Below are positions 57,985 to 64,000 of a DNA stretch of 64,000 nucleotides, in pieces; the first letter of the stretch is position 1; each line of letters opens with the position of its first letter. The DNA lies in the NCBI GenBank assembly GCA_011037195.1, contig JAAEAF010001934.1:62001-126000 (forward strand), written 5' to 3'. Below the pieces are notes generated by a model that was not told where the DNA came from, did not search any database, and worked only from the letters and a program-made list of their open reading frames with translations. The stretch comes from Triatoma infestans. Taxonomy: Eukaryota > Arthropoda > Insecta > Hemiptera > Reduviidae. A program made the position numbers and the translations under genes.

Positions 57985-58780
57985 TAATTTTTTTTTTTTA
58001 AAACTTTCTTTTACTGGGGGAGTATTTAAGAATGGCGATCATTATCTATGCATGAGTGGACATTAAACAAAATAACTCAAAAACGAAAACTTACAGGAAG
58101 TTCGAAACTTGATATCCATTTTAGGTATCATCAAAACGTATCCAACCAGATATCAATCAAAACGGAAATAAATTCGTCAATCAGGCAATGCAAACTTTAT
58201 TGAATAGTTTCCCTTTTTTTTTTTTTCGAATTTTCTTGAAAATACCTCTAAATTATTTCTTTTGCGTACAAACTACACAGAGAAATTGATTTTTTTGGCG
58301 GGGAATTCTGGAGAAGCTTCACAGCGTTATGCTTTCCCTCTAAAGTGCCACTTAGAACAATAAAACCTATTCTTCTTACTGTAACCTATCCTGTATCCTC
58401 ATTTCTTATCACCTATGTGATATTAAGGTATATGAAAAGCATTGCCATAATCCCAAATTTGAGGGAAAATGGTAAACCGGAAGTGCATCGTTAATGTATA
58501 GTTTTTCGAAATTTCCTTGAAAATGGCTTCAATAATTTTCTTTAAACTTATAAACTGACCGTGGCTCTGTTCAGTATGTAGTACACCAATTGTAATCCCC
58601 AACAGAATGTTATGTAGGTAATATTCTATCACCCTCCTACCCCAACCACTATACCCGTTTATAGTGTAACATTAAAAACGACTAAATGTATAGTACAAAT
58701 TCCAATTATTAAGAAAACCTTTTTTTTTATAATGTAATATAAATTGCAAAAATCTGGTTTGAAAGAGTTTTTCCAGGAAA
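57985..58780 (-). repeat. Family A repeat, reverse copy
   Basis: TACTGGGGGAGTATTTAAGA, AACTCAAAAACGAAAACTTA, CTCTAAAGTGCCACTT, AAACCGGAAGTGCATCG (about 58474), AAATCTGGTTTGAAAGAG near the left edge. Confidence 0.65.
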
Positions 58781-60019
58781 GGAGTGTGAAATGAGAGCAT
58801 GGCCCTGGAGGAGGCCAGCACTCTTCCCTATAGGAGGGGAGGAAATAGGACATCTCCATTTTCAAGCATTCCTAGATTTTCTTCAAGTTCTTTTCTTCCC
58901 GGAGTCCGCATTATCAACCTAAGAAGCAGCATATCTATGGATAAAAAGTACCACCAGTCAGATTATCACGAATATTTTTTTTGTTTTTGTTTTTATTCTA
59001 TTATAGAAGTTAAGATTCCCCATAAAGCTTTCTCTTCATTGTCTTTGTGAGAAGATAGTTATTATTGGCGGCTGCCGAACAGGATATTATTGCAGCATAA
59101 ATTGCTTTAGATGGTTCTGTTTGGTGAAATCTATGTCCTTATTTTCCATACCGGCTTCTCTCTAAAAGTATTACTGTTGTTTACAAGCAAAGAATTGTTA
59201 TTGAAATTAGTTTTCTTTGTTTCATTAGTCTATCTCTTAGCTTCTTGTAGCCCAGCCTTCTCTAAATAGTGATTATATATTCTTATCCATAAGTAAATGG
59301 ATAAGAAGAATTAAAAGTTATAGAAATTTTAATGTGTGTTATGTTTCTTCTCTTTCTTGAGCGGTCCAATCTTTTCGTTATTAAGTTATAGAGAAAACTT
59401 GCACGTACATTACTAAGATAGATCAATGATAACATCGACCAAGTGAACTATCAAAAAAACAAAAAAATAATAATACTTAAAACCCTTTAATCATATAATT
59501 AATAGATATATATTATTAATAAGTATTTTTATCTGCGGTAGAGAGGAAAATCTTGATTAAGTCATAGAAATGATTGAATCACAGTATATAATATACGAAC
59601 ACACATACTGACATATTATCTGTTCTAACATATAATATACCGAGATAAGTACTAATAGAGAACTTCCTTTTTGGCTTACTCTGTACATTCATACAAAAAA
59701 AACACACACACAAGACACACACATATCTAAACATAAATGTTAGGATTGTTTATAATTGTATCGTGTGTGGCCACTTATTTTTCAATTTATTTAACCCTCC
59801 TACCCCAACCCCTATATCCATTTATTAAACCACTCGGTGACTTATTTGCTCAATTTAATTATTTTTATTAATCAATTTGATTAAATTGAACTGTATTATA
59901 AACAATGATTTATTTCTATTGTCTTTTATTACATTTTTTAAGGATTTTTTATTTTTTATTTTTACATTATCGTATTATTTTAGTTAAAATTCTTGTTAAA
60001 TTTGTATTCCCTCATTTTA
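58781..60019. other. AT-rich spacer
   Basis: 58790-58935 has ordinary composition and an 83-codon frame without a domain. CA-rich at 59700-59722. No gene. Confidence 0.4.
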
Positions 60020-60825
60020 TGCTATAATGAGGAAGTAATGCGATTGTGTCAGATTTAGGAAAATTAAATTTGCACGGGAATTACGTACATCTTTTTGAGG
60101 GTCCGCTCAAAATAGTAAGAGAAAAAAGTTTTTTAGCGTTTTATATATATATATAAACAAAATATCTCAAAAATGAAAAATTACAGGAAGTTCTAAACTT
60201 GATTATTGTATCTAGGTGCCACCTATCTTGTAGTTGGGATCGCCATTATAGTTTCAGTTAAAAATCCATTCAAGCGAATATGTAACTATGGTAAATAGTA
60301 TTTTTTGGGGGAGATCTTACACAAACATGGCTCTAACGGATTTTATTAAAACTTCTTATAATAATGATTAAACACGAAAAGTGCCTGTATCATCACTTAA
60401 ACTGTTAAACTTTTTTGGATGGTTCTGGACGTGTGAACAACGTTTCTATTTTCCTCTAAAGTGCAACTTCAATACAATGAATGTCTACATCTGACAAGTT
60501 TTTTTCCATGCTTGGACTTTTTTTACAGCGTTCATCAGCATGGATGAGCTCAGCTGGTTGTTGGAAGTGTAATATGCTCATTAGGGATCTGAATAGCCGG
60601 TTTAACGGCGAGATATCGCTATATCTTTCTCAGCATATCTCTCTCAGGAATCTTATCGGTTTCCTTCTGGGCTTTATGGCTTTTTTAAACAGTTTCAAAT
60701 CTGAAGACAAATCAATTAACCAAAAGTGTAACTTTACAGACTTGGGTTTTTATTTTTGGAAATTTTCTCAAAAATGACTATATGTTTACTGTGATTACCT
60801 AGTGTGAGTGTTTCCCACCAGATTT
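60020..60825 (-). repeat. Family A repeat, reverse copy
   Basis: TATAATGAGGAAGTAATGCG near the right end, AATATCTCAAAAATGAAAAA, CCTCTAAAGTGCAACTTC, TTTTCTCAAAAATGACT, left edge TAGTGTGAGTGTTTCCCACC. 60480-60700 (TGGATGAGCTCAGCTGG) is not part of the family and may be a small insertion. Confidence 0.6.
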
Positions 60826-62069
60826 TTATTTTCTTTTTATTAACAAACACCAAAAATCGGTCAAGCCATTAGAGCTATTATAAATATTCATGTTTATTGT
60901 GTGACCTTATCAAAAAACCAAACCACACTCCCTGTCGAATATTAAACCTGTAAAGCTAATATTTCAATAAAACCCAGTTGATAGCAGTTTGTTTTGTTTG
61001 GTATATTTTGCTACATCTCTACACTGTAGGTATATACGAGTTTTGAATAAAATTCAACAATTAATTGACAATTCGGGAAAAGTGGAATGATTTAGCCAAA
61101 TCAGTGCCGTTGGTCCCTGTTCGTTAGGGGTGTATATCGGCGCTGGGTGGAAAGCGGTTAAATCCAAAAACCTAAAACACGAGTTCAACATTTGGGTTAG
61201 CGAGGATATTTTCACCAGGTGAAGTATATATATATAGCAAAACAATTTTATACATTCAATGTCATACGCTGGAACTTTACGATTGGTTAAAAACATGGAA
61301 AACAGAGGTTTTTGGACATAACGCTCTATCCGCTCTAACCGTCTGTGATTCCATCCTCTCCTCAACATACTCGTTTTTGTAGTGGTCAAAATATCAAAAT
61401 TCGCCACTACCACTCTGTCGACACCAATCACACTCTCCTCTGAGGGGGAATATCTCTTTTATGAACAACAAGTGCGGCGCGGGGAAGATGGTGTGAGAAG
61501 AGATTGTGGACCGGAAGTGGGGCCGGCTGTGGCTAAATTGAGAGGGTGTGAGGTGGCTATAAATATTCATTACTATGGAAATAGAGCCACTAAAAGTGGT
61601 TAGAGGAAGTTACCGTTCACTTGTGTACACACGATGATGATGGAAGTGTGTAATGTACTTTGTATATTCTCGTCGGTTGTATATGTATATATGTTTATTT
61701 GTGTTTTAGTTTTTGGAGGGTTTTGAATATCCTGGATAAGTATGCATATATGTAACACACACACAAACATACGCGTACAAAACACTTTATACTGGGTACT
61801 TGCCTAACAGGCCGTATATAAAACCACTTAACCATTAACTATTTCTATCTCACTTACACTTTACAGATTCACAATCTATAACCCTCCCCCCCACTATCTC
61901 CCATTCTCACTCACACTCTCTCTGACTCCCTCACTGATTCACTTCGTCACATCCTTCCCCTAATTTCGTAGCACGAGCCACACACCAATACGCCCTCCGA
62001 AAAAAAAAACGTGCTAACATTTAATCGCCCCTAAATCCCCTTCTCTCCCTCGCCCACCCAAACACAACC
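60826..62069. other. Spacer containing a GC-rich island
   Basis: 61080-61200 and 61400-61600 are GC- and CpG-richer. The second holds GACCGGAAGTGGGG (ETS-like, 61509), then GGCTATAAATATTC (TATA-like, 61555-61568). 61850-62080 is pyrimidine-rich. No reading frame gives a recognisable protein. The 125-codon minus-strand frame at 61054-61431 has no domain. Confidence 0.35.
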
Positions 62070-63140
62070 ACGACTTTTACTCTTACTCTTCTTAATACAA
62101 TTATATACAAAATGGCAAGTTTCCTTAAAACTTCAAATTTTGTTCTTTATATTCTAATAAAAATATAGAGGTGGTGGGGGGAACAAGTACCGATCTACCA
62201 ACCCGAGCAGGTAGGGAAGTGAAGAGCGCGCCAGTAACATAGAAATAACACCTTATATTTGGAATTTAACGCCACAAATTGTGCAAAAACTGTCTAAAGT
62301 CAATTTACCTGGGAGGGGGATATTGCAAATAAAAATACTAGGTTTATATCTGTGCCGTTAGGAAATCGTCGTAGCCTTCTTCTAGCTAAAGTCCAAAAAA
62401 AATGTAGAAACCGGTACAGTCGCACTCCATTCTATCTAAGGTTCATTCTATATTAACGTATATTAATATTAAGTATGTTGTAAAACCACATATTATTTTG
62501 GAAGAATAATTTTTATTTATTTTAGATGCAGTGACGACTCCTCTGAAAATCAATCAACCAAGATGTAGTCTTTAGTTTATTAAGTTATACTGTTTGTTCT
62601 TCCTATTTTGTACACAGACATATATTAATAAAGACAGTAACAATAATAATAATAATTAAAAATAAAAACCATATATTATACTGATGTGATACTTTAGAGG
62701 AAAACATATCGGCACTATTCCCAATAACCCCCCAAAAACCAATTTTCCCGGGAAAAATCGTTCAAATAAAAGAGATAGGTATTTATGTGTGTAGACAGTA
62801 TACAAAGTTTAGAGAAAATCGTTGGAGCCATTTTCGAGAAAATCGCGAAAAATTGAAAAAAAAAAACTATTCAGTAAAGTCTCACTTCCGGTTGTCGGAT
62901 TTTGCCCGAAACCTTATTGACTGGAATCCTCCATTGTAGAATTTAAACGACATATCAAGTTTAACTTACTGTGGCTTTCCGTTGTTATGCTGACCGCCCC
63001 CCTCATGCACACATACAAACACTCACACTAACCTCAATTTCTAATAGGCACTTTTCTCATATTTAGCCACTATTTAGCCATTTTCATAATAGCCACTTCT
63101 TCGAAAATTTGACACATTGTAAGAGAAAAAAAAGTTAAAA
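62070..63140 (+). repeat. Family A repeat copy
   Basis: Left part CGACTTTTACTCTTACTCTT, internal GTGATACTTTAGAGGAAAAC, CCCGGGAAAAATCGTTCAAA, GTTTAGAGAAAATCGTTGGA, CACTTCCGGTTGTCGG (about 62883), and decayed right end TTGTAAGAGAAAAAAAAGTT. Confidence 0.82.
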
Positions 63141-63335
63141 TCTGTGAAAGACTAATAAGTTACAAAAAAAATGTAATAACTACTAAATAACGAATAATTT
63201 GCCCATTTTGTTTTTAACCCAATAAAAAGGGTTAAAAAAAAATACAGTTTATGTGATAATTTATACATTACGTTATAAAAGTACAAAACTAGTTTACAAA
63301 AAAAAAAACCTTCACGTACAAGTATAATTAGTGTG

Positions 63336-63367
<32 letters not shown>

Positions 63368-63782
63368 TGTATGTATACGCCTATTATTGATTTCACGTTA
63401 AATCGGAGCGCCGCGCGATTATTGTTAGAATGGGCTTTATAGTGTGTGTGATTTACAAAAAAATAAAAATAAAAAATACATTACCCAAAAGAAATTATAA
63501 GGTATGAAGGTTTTTTATTTTATTTTGTAGCTCATGTTCGTGACTCCAGCATTGTATTACACTCTCTCAGTCACACACTCTACCTCTCTCTTTCTCTCGA
63601 TAAGTTATTAGTTAAAAATATTTGTCTATATTACTACAAAAGTGGTAATTTTTTTCTCTATATTGTTATAGGTTTGTTTTAATCGATTTTTTGTTTGTTT
63701 AAATATCGAAATCAAAATGAGATACTTTTTACTTGTAGGGATGTCGATCTGAGGACTACATCTTCGGTCATTGTTAAGGTAA
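63141..63782. other. AT-rich spacer with (ATGT)n
   Basis: Microsatellite of about ten ATGT units at 63337-63376. CT-rich at 63555-63600. No gene. Confidence 0.5.
63337..63376. repeat. (ATGT)n microsatellite
   Basis: Uninterrupted tetranucleotide run after GTGTGTATATG. Confidence 0.95.
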
Positions 63783-64000
63783 AACTAATTTGGTGTGAAA
63801 TACGTCATACGACTTTCTCATATTCGTTTTGGTACAATTAGATATAAAATGACAAATTTTACATATTTGTCCTACCATAAATATAGAGGAGGTGGGGTGA
63901 TATATACCAACCTAATAGTCTTGGCGGGTAGAGAAGTGATGATTATATTGTGGCTCAGTAAACACTAAACCAACTACATATAATATTTGAAATTACGCCT
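63783..64000 (+). repeat. Family A left end, cut by the window edge
   Basis: AATTTGGTGTGAAATACGTC, ATACGACTTTCTCATATTCG and GGAGGTGGGGTGATATATAC, then the window ends. Confidence 0.75.

Larger units (their letters stand above)
36186..64000 (-). other. Probable upstream intron of svp
   Basis: Inference: this stretch lies 5' of the exon on the gene's strand and should hold the intron separating the finger-1 exon from the finger-2 exon. No motif of finger 1 (CxVCGDKSSGKHYG) was seen in it on the minus strand, so the intron probably runs past the window edge. The segment could instead contain a short exon that I missed. Confidence 0.55.

Noticed and set aside
61054..61431. 125-codon minus-strand frame as an exon
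   Set aside because: No family resemblance, no good splice sites, and it crosses the edge of the GC-rich island.

Overview
The window is AT-rich animal DNA with almost no coding sequence. It carries one recognisable host exon in a dense field of mobile-element debris. At 36001-36150 on the minus strand there is a splice-bounded exon encoding the second zinc finger of a COUP-TF/NR2F nuclear receptor, almost certainly insect seven-up (svp). R1-clade, Jockey-clade and CR1/RTE-like LINE fragments, tRNA-derived SINEs and the svp identity suggest an arthropod, probably an insect with a large genome. The order cannot be decided from this window. Most of the window is therefore likely intron of svp: the exon has introns on both sides and no other exon was recognised.

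Layout. 1-8660: LINE 3' fragments, the first foldback carrying hammerhead-like motifs (2199-2603), several copies of an unclassified repeat called 'family A' here, and a Jockey RT fragment (6965-7880). 8660-15815: AT-rich spacer, a GC-richer island (10130-10480), a LINE RT fragment with an internal duplication (11385-12915), and a full-length family A copy (13859-14836). 15816-26100: a 1.1-kb foldback (17234-18358), nested family A copies, two tRNA-derived SINEs, a 5'-truncated LINE tail with target-site duplication, and a 31-bp minisatellite full of GATA motifs (23340-23905). 26100-36000: more LINE debris. 36001-36150: the svp exon, with a family A copy less than 50 bp upstream of its 3' splice site. 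36500-64000: family A copies in both orientations, three more foldbacks or related units with hammerhead-like motifs, LINE fragments, microsatellites and a GC-rich island near 61.1-61.6 kb.

Most interesting are (1) a set of short non-autonomous elements built from two inverted units, each with a hammerhead-ribozyme-like core, bounded by 11-16 bp target-site duplications; (2) family A, an abundant non-coding repeat that has spread near-perfect ETS-type CCGGAAGT sites through the locus; and (3) the GATA-motif minisatellite. The nesting order (LINEs, SINE and foldbacks sit inside family A) shows that family A is the older layer. All alignments here were made by eye, so repeat boundaries are approximate unless a terminal motif or duplication is named.
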